Origin: JBAWWY01 sp037144355
GTDB taxonomy: Bacteria; Bacillota; Clostridia; Peptostreptococcales; Anaerovoracaceae
Direction of reading: 5' to 3'
DNA length: 64,000 bases
Assembly: GCA_037144355.1 (NCBI GenBank)
Contig: JBAWWY010000003.1
Coordinates: 1-64,000 of the forward strand
Below, one piece after another: positions 26,121 to 34,228 of this stretch. Position 1 is the stretch's first letter. Every line of letters begins with the position of its first letter. A model generated the notes under the pieces. The model was not told where the DNA came from. It did no database searches and saw nothing but the letters and a program-made list of their open reading frames with translations. A program made the translations under genes and the position numbers.

Positions 26121-26276
26121 ATGGATCAATCAATCGGAATAGCTTTGGAGATATATTTAATAGCAGCTGTTGTAGCTCTAGTTATTGCAGGTTTAATTAA
26201 AGGAATGCTAGGGGTTATAACCCGTATCTCTGCTAAAGTTGCTAAAAAAGAGCAGAAGAGCGAGGTAGAGATATGA
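26121..26276 (+). CDS. gcdD: 51-residue membrane protein, probable decarboxylase delta subunit (OadG/GcdD-like)
   Basis: Encodes 51 residues with one N-terminal membrane helix (ALEIYLIAAVVALVIAGL) followed by a basic, polar tail. This is the layout of the OadG/GcdD small subunits that anchor the carboxyltransferase to the Na+-pump beta subunit, although those are usually 80-110 residues. AGAAAGG is upstream. Its TGA overlaps the ATG of gcdB (ATGA), which strongly supports translation and coupling. Confidence 0.7.
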   Translation: MDQSIGIALEIYLIAAVVALVIAGLIKGMLGVITRISAKVAKKEQKSEVEI

Positions 26277-27478
26277 ATTTAGCGACCTTATTTCAAGGTA
26301 TAGGAACACTCTTTTATCAAGATACTAAAATAGCTGTTGCCAGAGTAGTTTTAATTATAATTGGGATATTACTTGTGTATCTAGGTAAAAAAGGAACATT
26401 GGAACCATTAATCATGATCCCAATGGGATTTGGCATGGCCTCGGTAAATGCAGGAGTGCTTTTTTTCACTGCTACTCGTACAGGAACTCTCTTTGTTGAT
26501 CCTCTTGTCAGTGACACAGATGGAATAATGAGAATGCTTCAAATCGATTTTCTGCAGCCAATTTATACTTTTGCATTTAGCAATAGTTTAATTGCCTGTA
26601 TTGTGTTTATGGGTATCGGGGTTATTGCCGATGTAGGCAATGTTTTAAGATTCCCATTTACAAGCATGCTTATTGCCTTGTTCGCTGAACTTGGTACCAT
26701 AGCCACTTTCCCAATCGCTCATGCAATGGGATTAAATTATGGAGAAGCAGCTGCTATTTCCATCGTTGGTGGAGCTGACGGGCCTATGGTTCTTTTCACA
26801 TCACTGATGTTGGCACCACAACTATTTGTGCCAATTACGGTTATTGCTTATCTTTACTTAAGTTTAACCTATGGTGGATACCCATTCCTGATTCGTCTTA
26901 TGATTCCAAAGGAGTTTAGAGGAATCGCAGTAAAAACATCCAAGGTTACAGGTATAACATCAGGTGAGAAGCTTGCTTTTGACATACTAGCCTGTACAGT
27001 CCTAAGTTTATTGTTTCCGGTTGCAGCACCATTATTCTTAAGCTTCTTCCTAGGCAACGCAATAAAGGAATCAGGAATACCAAAATATTCTCAACTTATT
27101 GAAGATGGATTCCTATATGGAGCGACTTTCTTCTTGGGATTATTGCTAGGAGTACTTTGCGAAGCAAGTACAATTATGAATCCTAAGGTTTTAATACTTC
27201 TTGTTCTAGGAATGATTGCACTTTTACTCTCGGGTATCGGTGGAATCATTGGAGGATATGTTGTTTATCTTATCAATAATAAAAAATTCAATCCAACAAT
27301 AGGGATCGCTGGGGTATCATGCGTTCCAACTACGGCAAAAGTAGCTCAACACGAAGTTAGCGCAATTAACAAGCGCGCCATCATACTTCAGTTTGCAATG
27401 GGTGCCAACATTTGTGGAGTTATAACAACTGCAATAATTGCTGGTATTTACGTATCCATGATTCCGTTAATAAAATAA
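26273..27478 (+). CDS. gcdB: Na+-transporting decarboxylase beta subunit (GcdB/OadB)
   Basis: A 401-residue polytopic membrane protein of the OadB/MmdB/GcdB family. PLIMIPMGFGM near residue 43, GVIADVGNVLRFP near 120, and SIVGGADGPMVLFT near 161, with its conserved Asp, are hallmarks of these Na+-coupled decarboxylases. The C-terminal IAGVSCVPTTAKVAQ is also typical. It decarboxylates carboxybiotin and pumps Na+ out. It follows its small subunit with a 4-base overlap. Confidence 0.93.
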   Translation: MNLATLFQGIGTLFYQDTKIAVARVVLIIIGILLVYLGKKGTLEPLIMIPMGFGMASVNAGVLFFTATRTGTLFVDPLVSDTDGIMRMLQIDFLQPIYTFAFSNSLIACIVFMGIGVIADVGNVLRFPFTSMLIALFAELGTIATFPIAHAMGLNYGEAAAISIVGGADGPMVLFTSLMLAPQLFVPITVIAYLYLSLTYGGYPFLIRLMIPKEFRGIAVKTSKVTGITSGEKLAFDILACTVLSLLFPVAAPLFLSFFLGNAIKESGIPKYSQLIEDGFLYGATFFLGLLLGVLCEASTIMNPKVLILLVLGMIALLLSGIGGIIGGYVVYLINNKKFNPTIGIAGVSCVPTTAKVAQHEVSAINKRAIILQFAMGANICGVITTAIIAGIYVSMIPLIK

Positions 27479-27503
27479 TAATTTAATACAAGGAGGTAAC
27501 AAA

Positions 27504-27713
27504 ATGGCAGATTTAAGAAGCCCTATGGCGGGAAAGATTCAAGGAATAAACATCAAGGTTGGACAAATGATTACTGAAGATGATGAACTATTCATAATTG
27601 AAGCCATGAAGATGGAGACTGTAGTCTATGGAGACCCAGGAATAGTAAAAGAGATTTTTGTAAAAGAAGGCGACCGTGTTGAAGAAGATGATCTAATTGC
27701 AACAATTGAATAA
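27504..27713 (+). CDS. gcdC: Free-standing biotin carrier protein, copy 2
   Basis: 69 residues, almost the same protein as at 20728 (four differences), with biotinyl motif EAMKMET (Lys36). The DNA carries many synonymous differences, so it is not a very recent duplication but a conserved pair. It lies between the beta and alpha subunits of the decarboxylase, the usual place for the biotin subunit. GGAGG precedes the ATG. Confidence 0.88.
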   Translation: MADLRSPMAGKIQGINIKVGQMITEDDELFIIEAMKMETVVYGDPGIVKEIFVKEGDRVEEDDLIATIE

Positions 27714-27771
27714 GTGCTATTAATTATTTTGTAGATAAATACTGCGAAAACTCACTGAAAGGAGAATTGAA

Positions 27772-29514
27772 ATGACACAATATGGATATCCCTTACATCC
27801 CTACTTCAAAGAAATGCCAAGTATTGGCAAGGAACTGGTAAGAACTCTTAAACAAAATGTGGAGGAATTGGAAAACCAGGAAGCTATTGTTGCTAAAGAA
27901 GTTGATCGTGTTAAAAATAGCGGAAAATCAACAGAGGCAATGAATGAAAAGGGCGAATGGACTGCATGGCAGAGACTGGAATATCTGGTAGATCCAGGAA
28001 CCTGGTGTCCACTTCATACTATATATGACCCAAAAGGAAATGAAGAAGGAAATACTGGCGTAATTGACGGACTTGGAAAAATCGCCGGCAAATGGGCAAT
28101 AATAATTGCTTCCAACAACAAAGTAATGGCGGGAGCATGGCTTTCAGGCCAGGCAGACAATGTTCTTCGCGTTACAGATATTGCCAAGAGGCTTCATTTG
28201 CCATTGGTTTGGGTGCTAAACTGCAGTGGTGCCAAATTGGTGGAACAAGAACAGATTTTCCCAGATAGAAGAGGTAGCGGAGCTCCATTCTTCAGACATG
28301 CCGAACTACAGAAATTGGGGATTCCAATTATTGTCGGCATCTATGGAACAAATCCAGCAGGTGGAGGATATCACTCAATAAGTCCTACAATTTTGATCGG
28401 ACATAAAAAATGCAATATGGCAGTTGGCGGCGCTGGTATCGTAAGCGGCATGGCTCCAAAAGGATACATTGACGACGAAGTAGCCCAGGCACTTATTGAA
28501 CAGACGAAGAAATTCAATGCAACCCCTCCAGGACGTGTGGAAATTCACAACGGTTCAACTGGATTCATCAGAGACGTTTGCGATACTGAAGAGGAAGTAC
28601 TGGATGATATTAAGAGTTATATGGGTACATTGCCTGCATATGACCCAAGATTTTTCAGAGTTGCAGCACCAGCTGAACCTAAATTTCCTGCTTCCGACCT
28701 TTATAGCTTGATTCCGTTAAATCCAAAACGTGTTTATCCGATGCATGAAGTATTGGCTAGATTGTTTGACAATAGCGAACATATGGAGTTTAAACCTGAT
28801 TACGGCCCAGAAATGTATTGCGGATTAGCTAAAATCGACGGTTTCCTATGTGGATTTATTGCAAACAACCAGGGTGGTTTGGGAACTGGATATCCAAAAT
28901 ATGCTGATTATGAGGGAATAGGTGGAAAGCTATATAGAGAAGGCCTTATCAAAATGAATGAGTTTGTAACCCTATGCGGTCGTGACGCCATTCCTATGAT
29001 TTGGGTTCAAGATACTACTGGCATTGATGTTGGAGACACAGCAGAAAAAGCAGAAATGCTTGGACTTGGAATGGCTCTAATCTATTCAATAGAAAAATCC
29101 GACAATCCAATGATGACGATTGTTTTAAGAAAAGGAACAGCTGCAGCCCATTATGTACTAGGGGGACCACAGGCAAATAACAACAACGCCTTTACTCTAG
29201 GAACAGCTGCAACGGAAATCTACGTAATGCATGGTGAAACAGCAGCTGCGGCATCATATGCACGTCGTCTTGTAAAAGATCAGGAAGATGGCAAGCCACT
29301 TGATGCAACAATTGCAAAGATGAACGATATGATAAAGCAGTATAACGACAAATCGAGACCTGAGTATTGCGCACAAAAGGGATTTGTTGATGAAATCGTA
29401 AATCTTCCAAATCTTAGAAATTACTGCAAGGCATTTGTTGGATCCTATTACCAGAATCCAAAGACCATTTGCGCAGTGCATCAGATGCTTACCCCAAGAG
29501 TTATCAAAGGGTAA
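27772..29514 (+). CDS. gcdA: Glutaconyl-CoA decarboxylase alpha subunit (carboxyltransferase)
   Basis: The 580-residue protein closely resembles, from memory, GcdA of Acidaminococcus fermentans along its whole length: NCSGAKLVEQEQ, IVGIYGTNPAGGGYHSISPT, NMAVGGAGI, KLYREGLIKMNEFVTLC, WVQDTTGIDVGD, KGTAAAHYVLGGPQ and the C-terminal YQNPKTIC. It transfers the gamma-carboxyl of glutaconyl-CoA to biotin, giving crotonyl-CoA; GcdB then releases CO2 and pumps Na+. It is last in the operon, followed by a terminator. Confidence 0.92.
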   Translation: MTQYGYPLHPYFKEMPSIGKELVRTLKQNVEELENQEAIVAKEVDRVKNSGKSTEAMNEKGEWTAWQRLEYLVDPGTWCPLHTIYDPKGNEEGNTGVIDGLGKIAGKWAIIIASNNKVMAGAWLSGQADNVLRVTDIAKRLHLPLVWVLNCSGAKLVEQEQIFPDRRGSGAPFFRHAELQKLGIPIIVGIYGTNPAGGGYHSISPTILIGHKKCNMAVGGAGIVSGMAPKGYIDDEVAQALIEQTKKFNATPPGRVEIHNGSTGFIRDVCDTEEEVLDDIKSYMGTLPAYDPRFFRVAAPAEPKFPASDLYSLIPLNPKRVYPMHEVLARLFDNSEHMEFKPDYGPEMYCGLAKIDGFLCGFIANNQGGLGTGYPKYADYEGIGGKLYREGLIKMNEFVTLCGRDAIPMIWVQDTTGIDVGDTAEKAEMLGLGMALIYSIEKSDNPMMTIVLRKGTAAAHYVLGGPQANNNNAFTLGTAATEIYVMHGETAAAASYARRLVKDQEDGKPLDATIAKMNDMIKQYNDKSRPEYCAQKGFVDEIVNLPNLRNYCKAFVGSYYQNPKTICAVHQMLTPRVIKG

Positions 29515-29559
29515 AATGTGAAGCCAAAAAGAAATTAAACAACAAGTTAGACAATCTTT

Positions 29560-29595
29560 AAAAGGTGCTGATAAAATAACAACAGCACCTTTTTT
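29560..29595 (+). terminator. Terminator of the decarboxylase operon
   Basis: Stem AAAAGGTGCTG / CAGCACCTTTT with a 12-base loop and a T-run. Confidence 0.9.
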
Positions 29596-29664
29596 GTTGT
29601 CCTAATAATGACTTTTAAGACCGCATATACATGGGAAATATGTGTATGTGGATGCCTGCTCATA

Positions 29665-29693
29665 TTGACAACGGATCGCTTTCATTTTATACT
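29665..29693 (+). promoter_or_regulatory. Sigma-70-type promoter of the sigma-54 activator gene
   Basis: TTGACA-N17-TATACT, nearly consensus. Transcription would start near 29700, and the leader contains a small hairpin GCAGAC-GAAA-GTCTGC (29706-29721). Confidence 0.75.
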
Positions 29694-29785
29694 AAACATA
29701 ACTGTGCAGACGAAAGTCTGCCTCTCGAAATTGTTAAATTCTATTATTCAAAGTATAAAAATGTAATAAATTTCCGTAAAATTAT

Positions 29786-31942
29786 ATGTCAGCATTTGAT
29801 TTAGACCTTATGAAAGGAAAAACAAAAGTGGATGCTTCCAATTCCTTGAATTCGAATACACGGCTAACAGTAGGGCAGATGATGAATAAGAATTTCAAAG
29901 TTCTTTATTCGGAAGATACTTTGCGTACCGTAGTTGAGTATTATCAGGAATACAAGATCAACACCCTTCCTGTGGTTGATGAAAATGAAAATCTGATTGG
30001 CGTTTTCCCAAAGAAAAGATTGTTTATGGCTTTACTGGAAAACGTAAGCCTGGATGTTCCATGTGGTCCTTATATGGTCACAAATCCTATTTTCGTAAGA
30101 GATGATAGGACATACGATGAATATTCGCTGGTTTTAAGAGTTACAAAAAGCCAGGTAGACAACGTGGTTGTACTTAATAGATTAGACAAAGTAGTTGGAA
30201 TGATTGGAACTGCAGAGTACCTAAGAGAAAGTCTGAATATAATCACATCATCGTCAGCTATTCTTGAGTCGTTATTCAGGGTTAATTATGAAGGCATCAT
30301 CATTGTTGACAGGAATGGCTTTATATTGAGGATAAACCCAGCAGCGGAAAAAATGTTTCAACTTAACTTTAATGAAGACAAAGGCAAGAATCTCAAGGAT
30401 ATTCTTCCGGAGATTACAATTTCAGATGAACTCCATATAGGATTGAAAAGAACGGTAAAATCGCTCCCTGTTCTAATCAACCAGGTCCCAATCATTGAAA
30501 ACAATGAAAAAATTGGTTCGAGTTTTGCGTTTTTAGATATTTCAGATATGGAAAAGATAGCCCAGGAATTGGAAATAGTAAAAGCCCTGCAGACTACCAT
30601 AGATGGAGTACTTGGAGCCTCTTCCGACGGGGTATTTGTATCGGATATCTCAGGAACGATAAAATACTTAAACGAACGTGCTTGTAAGCTTGTATCGCAG
30701 CCTTGCGAACAAATTATTGGCAAGCAGATTCAAGTAATACTTCAAACGAACAGCCCAATCAAAATAGCTAAATCAGGTTCTGCGGAAGTTGGATCCTATG
30801 ATATATTCGGGAAAAAATGTATTGTTTCCCATGTACCATTCAAGAAAAGCAATAATGAAGATGGAGAAATCAGCGGAATTGTAAGTACGGTATACCTGAA
30901 TGATAATGCGGTTGCCGAAGAAATTGCCAAGAAGTGGTTCTTCTTAAATCAGCAGGTTGAATATTACCGTGATGAACTTGAAAAGAGGGGCGGCAGTTTT
31001 GGACGCTTTGATCAGATTGTGACAAACAACCCAGAATGCGAAAAGATAAAGAAGGAAGCCTTATTCATAGCAAGAAGCAGTTCCACGGTCTTATTGACCG
31101 GCGAAAGCGGTGTTGGAAAGGATATGTTCGCGCGAGGTATCCATGAAGCAAGCCCAAGAGCCAAAAACCCATTTATAAAAGTAAATTGTGTAGCGATTCC
31201 AGAAACTCTATTTGAATCCGAACTCTTCGGCTATGCCCCTGGTTCTTTTACAGGCGCACTGAAGAATGGAAAAGCTGGATATTTTGAGAGAGCTCATACG
31301 GGAACCATATTTCTAGATGAAATTGGGGATATCCCATTATCAATCCAAGCCAAGTTGCTGCAGGTATTGCAGGAAAAAGAATTTATGCGCGTTGGTGGGA
31401 CCACAAAAAAGATAGTCGATGTAAGAATTATAGCAGCTACCAATAGGGACTTAAGAGAAGCGGTAGCCAAAAAAACATTTAGGGAAGACCTTTTTTATCG
31501 CCTCAATGTAATACAGATTTACCTGCCACCACTAAGAGATCGTCCAGAAGACATATTGCCATTAGCTGAAACGTTCATAGAAAAATACAACCGCATATTG
31601 GGTTCGAAGGTGACTGGAATCAATGAATCAGCAAAGAAGGCACTACAGGATTATTCCTGGCCGGGTAATATTCGTGAACTGGAAAACGCCATAGAAAGAG
31701 CTGCAAATTATGCATGGGAAGGTAAAATCGGAATTGAAAATCTCCCAGGGCAAATCATACAGCTGGAAGATGAACCATCCATGCCATTTTCATCCTATAG
31801 AAGCACCATGGTTGACTTTGAAAAGGAAATGCTCGTAGACGTTCTAAAGAAAGCAAATGGGAATAGAAGCGAAGCAGCAAGGATGCTCAACTTAAGCCGG
31901 TCGGCATTCTATGACAGGCTTACTAAATACAATTTAAAATAA
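29786..31942 (+). CDS. Sigma-54-dependent activator with CBS and PAS sensory domains
   Basis: The 718-residue enhancer-binding protein has two CBS motifs (~30-150, e.g. INTLPVVDENENLIGVF), two PAS domains (~155-265 and ~270-380), a AAA+ domain at ~420-650 with Walker A GESGVGKD near 438, the sigma-54 contact loop GSFTGA near 487 (a variant of GAFTGA), and a Fis-type DNA-binding helix-turn-helix at the C-terminus (NRSEAARMLNLSRSAFYDRL). It probably senses a CoA ester, nucleotide or pathway metabolite and activates the two -24/-12 promoters flanking it. The ATG lacks a clear ribosome site; ATG 29810 or GTG 29828 (with AAGGA upstream) may be the true start. Confidence 0.9.
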   Translation: MSAFDLDLMKGKTKVDASNSLNSNTRLTVGQMMNKNFKVLYSEDTLRTVVEYYQEYKINTLPVVDENENLIGVFPKKRLFMALLENVSLDVPCGPYMVTNPIFVRDDRTYDEYSLVLRVTKSQVDNVVVLNRLDKVVGMIGTAEYLRESLNIITSSSAILESLFRVNYEGIIIVDRNGFILRINPAAEKMFQLNFNEDKGKNLKDILPEITISDELHIGLKRTVKSLPVLINQVPIIENNEKIGSSFAFLDISDMEKIAQELEIVKALQTTIDGVLGASSDGVFVSDISGTIKYLNERACKLVSQPCEQIIGKQIQVILQTNSPIKIAKSGSAEVGSYDIFGKKCIVSHVPFKKSNNEDGEISGIVSTVYLNDNAVAEEIAKKWFFLNQQVEYYRDELEKRGGSFGRFDQIVTNNPECEKIKKEALFIARSSSTVLLTGESGVGKDMFARGIHEASPRAKNPFIKVNCVAIPETLFESELFGYAPGSFTGALKNGKAGYFERAHTGTIFLDEIGDIPLSIQAKLLQVLQEKEFMRVGGTTKKIVDVRIIAATNRDLREAVAKKTFREDLFYRLNVIQIYLPPLRDRPEDILPLAETFIEKYNRILGSKVTGINESAKKALQDYSWPGNIRELENAIERAANYAWEGKIGIENLPGQIIQLEDEPSMPFSSYRSTMVDFEKEMLVDVLKKANGNRSEAARMLNLSRSAFYDRLTKYNLK

Positions 31943-31951
31943 TAACAAATT

Positions 31952-31985
31952 GAGGCCGGGAATGAACTCCCGACCTCTTTATTTT
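31952..31985 (+). terminator. Terminator of the activator gene
   Basis: Stem GAGGCCGGGA / TCCCGACCTC (one mismatch), loop of 6, followed by TTTATTTT. Confidence 0.8.
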
Positions 31986-32046
31986 AATTCTATAAATATT
32001 TATTGTTTAAAAAAAAATATTTTGTTTCTGATTCCGTAGTAGATAA

Positions 32047-32121
32047 GGCTTAATGTACAAGTGTCAATTTAGCTTCCTGAAGGATGGGATACCAGTCAAC
32101 CTGGCAAACAAGTCTTTCTCC
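32047..32121 (-). pseudogene. Remnant of a copper-amine-oxidase-like domain gene end
   Basis: About 75 bases nearly identical to 34226-34300, the last ~24 codons plus stop of the secreted LRR protein gene on the minus strand. Homology starts and ends abruptly. The fragment is too short to be functional; it marks a past duplication around the permease gene. Confidence 0.75.
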
Positions 32122-32298
32122 TACTGCGTAATGTAGAGAAATATATTGCATTGACTTGTGCAGTTTTTTTCAATGAATGAATTCGCTTAGCAGCGGATTT
32201 TTATTTTTGACCAATTTGCCATTTTCTTTTCGGCTACAATTCTTTTAATTTTCAATAATTTCAGACAATTCAGATTATTATTTTTCAATCCATAAAAA
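32122..32298. other. Noncoding region upstream of the permease
   Basis: AT-rich, with no open frame of note. It lies upstream of the sigma-54 promoter and would be the place for activator binding; no convincing dyad was found. Confidence 0.3.
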
Positions 32299-32299
32299 T

Positions 32300-32315
32300 T
32301 GGCTTAATTTTTGCT
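32300..32315 (+). promoter_or_regulatory. Sigma-54 (-24/-12) promoter of the permease gene
   Basis: TGGCTTAATTTTTGCT: GG (32301-32302) and GC (32313-32314) are exactly 10 bases apart and flanked by the expected T and TT. It drives the permease from ~32326, leaving a ~125-base leader. The RpoN activator gene lies directly upstream. Confidence 0.7.
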
Positions 32316-32452
32316 TTAGTAAGATACTGTAATAATTTAATCAAAAAGAGAGAGATTGGAGGATAAAAAAACCACGCAATTATTATAGGTTAGTAATAAT
32401 TCTTACAAAAAAATGCAAAATCAAAATTTTATATTAAGAGGGAGATGAATCT

Positions 32453-33901
32453 ATGTCCAATTTGATTGAAAAAAATGAAGATGGCTTGCAGAGAGGACTT
32501 AAACAGAGGCATATCACAATGATCGCAATAGGCGGTGTTATTGGAGGAGGCCTATTCCTTGGTAGCGGTAAAGGAATTTTAACTTATGGACCCGCTATTA
32601 TTCTTGCTTATTTGTTTGCTGGCTTGCTTGTCCTCTGCGTCATGAGGATGCTGGGTGAAATGACCAGTGTACGACTCAATACCACTGGATCTTTTATGGC
32701 ATTTGCTAGTGAAGCTTTTGGCCCTCTAGGAGGGCATATAACCGGATGGCTTTACTGGTTTTTCTGGATGTATATTATTGCGCTGGAAGCCGTATTCGGC
32801 GGGCAACTACTGAATTCGCTACTGCCAAACCTTATCCCAATTAACTCAATGTGGTTTGTTAGCCTGATTCTGACGATTTTACTTACCATTTCAAATTGTT
32901 TCAGCGTTAAAAATTACGGTGAGTTTGAATTCTGGTTCGCAATCATTAAAGTCGTAACTGTTTGCGCTTTCTTAGGCTTGGGCGTTTTGATCATGGTAGG
33001 AGCAATCCCTTCGTTCCCAGCTCCTGGTCTGACCAATATACTCAATGTAGCAAATGGCGGCTTTGCACCATTTGGTTGGTCTGCTGTTCCACTAGGCCTA
33101 CTGTTTATCATGTTTGCCTTCTTTGGAGCTGAAATTGGGGCTATTGCAGTCCGTGAGTCCGACAACCCTGGTAAAGCAATTCACACTGTTATCAACTCGG
33201 TTGTATGGAGAATTATGCTTTTCTATATCGGTTCCATTACGATTATTGCCCTTGTCCTTCCATCTATCGATAAAGAGCATCTGGTTAATCCTTATGCATC
33301 TATTTTTGATATGGCTGGAATCCCATATGCTGGAACCATCGTTACATGCGTTGTTTTGACCTCAGTCCTATCCTGCTTGAACTCTGCCCTATATACAAAC
33401 TCAAGAATGTTGTTCGGACTGGCGAAAGAAGGTAACGCACCTAAATTCCTTTTAAAATTAAACAGACACGGTGTTCCTGTACGCGCTGTCATAGCAAGCA
33501 CTACCTTTTCCTATATAGCGGTTATCATTCAGCTTATATCAACATCGAATTTTGACCTGTTCGGGTATATCGCCAATGCAGCCGGCGCCGTTGCGCTTAT
33601 TGTTTATGGTATGATTGCTGCTTCCCATATTAAGTTGAGAAGGGCCAATCCTGATTTGCCTTATGCAATTAAAATGTGGGGCTTTCCTTACTTGTCATAT
33701 TTTATCGTTGCCGCGTTGATTGCTGCCGTAACTATGATGTTCTTTATAGCTGAGCTTCGTCTACAGCTTATATCAACAGTAGTACTTGGAGTGATCACCA
33801 TAGCAATATACTTCTTGATTCATATGAATGATGCTAAAGAAGCACTAAAGATTGCCTCAATGCCTATTCTTGAGGTCCCTGAAGAAGAACATCACGCTTA
33901 A
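32453..33901 (+). CDS. Amino-acid permease (APC superfamily, AAT/GabP-like)
   Basis: The 482-residue protein has 12 predicted helices. The N-terminal LQRGLKQRHITMIAIGGVIG is diagnostic of the amino-acid transporter (AAT) family that includes GabP, AnsP and LysP-like permeases. FFGAEIGAIAVRESDNPGKA near residue 225 is the conserved cytoplasmic loop. Given sigma-54 control shared with the neighbouring operon, it probably imports the omega-amino acid or diamine-derived substrate (inference). A degenerate copy of its last ~58 codons follows immediately. Confidence 0.9.
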   Translation: MSNLIEKNEDGLQRGLKQRHITMIAIGGVIGGGLFLGSGKGILTYGPAIILAYLFAGLLVLCVMRMLGEMTSVRLNTTGSFMAFASEAFGPLGGHITGWLYWFFWMYIIALEAVFGGQLLNSLLPNLIPINSMWFVSLILTILLTISNCFSVKNYGEFEFWFAIIKVVTVCAFLGLGVLIMVGAIPSFPAPGLTNILNVANGGFAPFGWSAVPLGLLFIMFAFFGAEIGAIAVRESDNPGKAIHTVINSVVWRIMLFYIGSITIIALVLPSIDKEHLVNPYASIFDMAGIPYAGTIVTCVVLTSVLSCLNSALYTNSRMLFGLAKEGNAPKFLLKLNRHGVPVRAVIASTTFSYIAVIIQLISTSNFDLFGYIANAAGAVALIVYGMIAASHIKLRRANPDLPYAIKMWGFPYLSYFIVAALIAAVTMMFFIAELRLQLISTVVLGVITIAIYFLIHMNDAKEALKIASMPILEVPEEEHHA

Positions 33902-34075
33902 TTGCTGCCGTAACCATTATGGTATTTATAGCTGAGCTTAGTTTACAGCTTATATCCACAGTGGTACTTGGAGTAATCACCATAGCATTATACTTCCTGA
34001 TTCATAGGAATGATGCTAAAGAACCAAAAAAAAATTGCCTCAATACCTATTATTGAGGTGGAACCAGAAGAATAG
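33901..34075 (+). pseudogene. Degenerate copy of the permease 3' end
   Basis: The stretch from ATTGCTGCCGTAACC to a TAG repeats the last ~183 bases of the permease gene (33719-33901) with many substitutions, a small deletion and a frameshift at an A-run (34025-34034). It begins exactly at the permease stop codon. It is the tail of a second, lost permease paralogue. Confidence 0.85.
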
Positions 34076-34092
34076 AAAACGTCAAATTTTCC

Positions 34093-34128
34093 CTGTGGGC
34101 GAGTGCAAATTCGCCCACAGTTTTTTTT
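34093..34128 (+). terminator. Intrinsic terminator after the permease region
   Basis: Stem CTGTGGGCGA / TCGCCCACAG, 8-base loop, eight T. Confidence 0.92.
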
Positions 34129-34228
34129 AGCAATTTTCAGATAGAGCATATTCAAATCTCCTCTAAGTGTTGAGTTTTGAAACTACATATTACTCGAGAT
34201 TTAGTTTATGCTTTTTTCTAAATATGGC

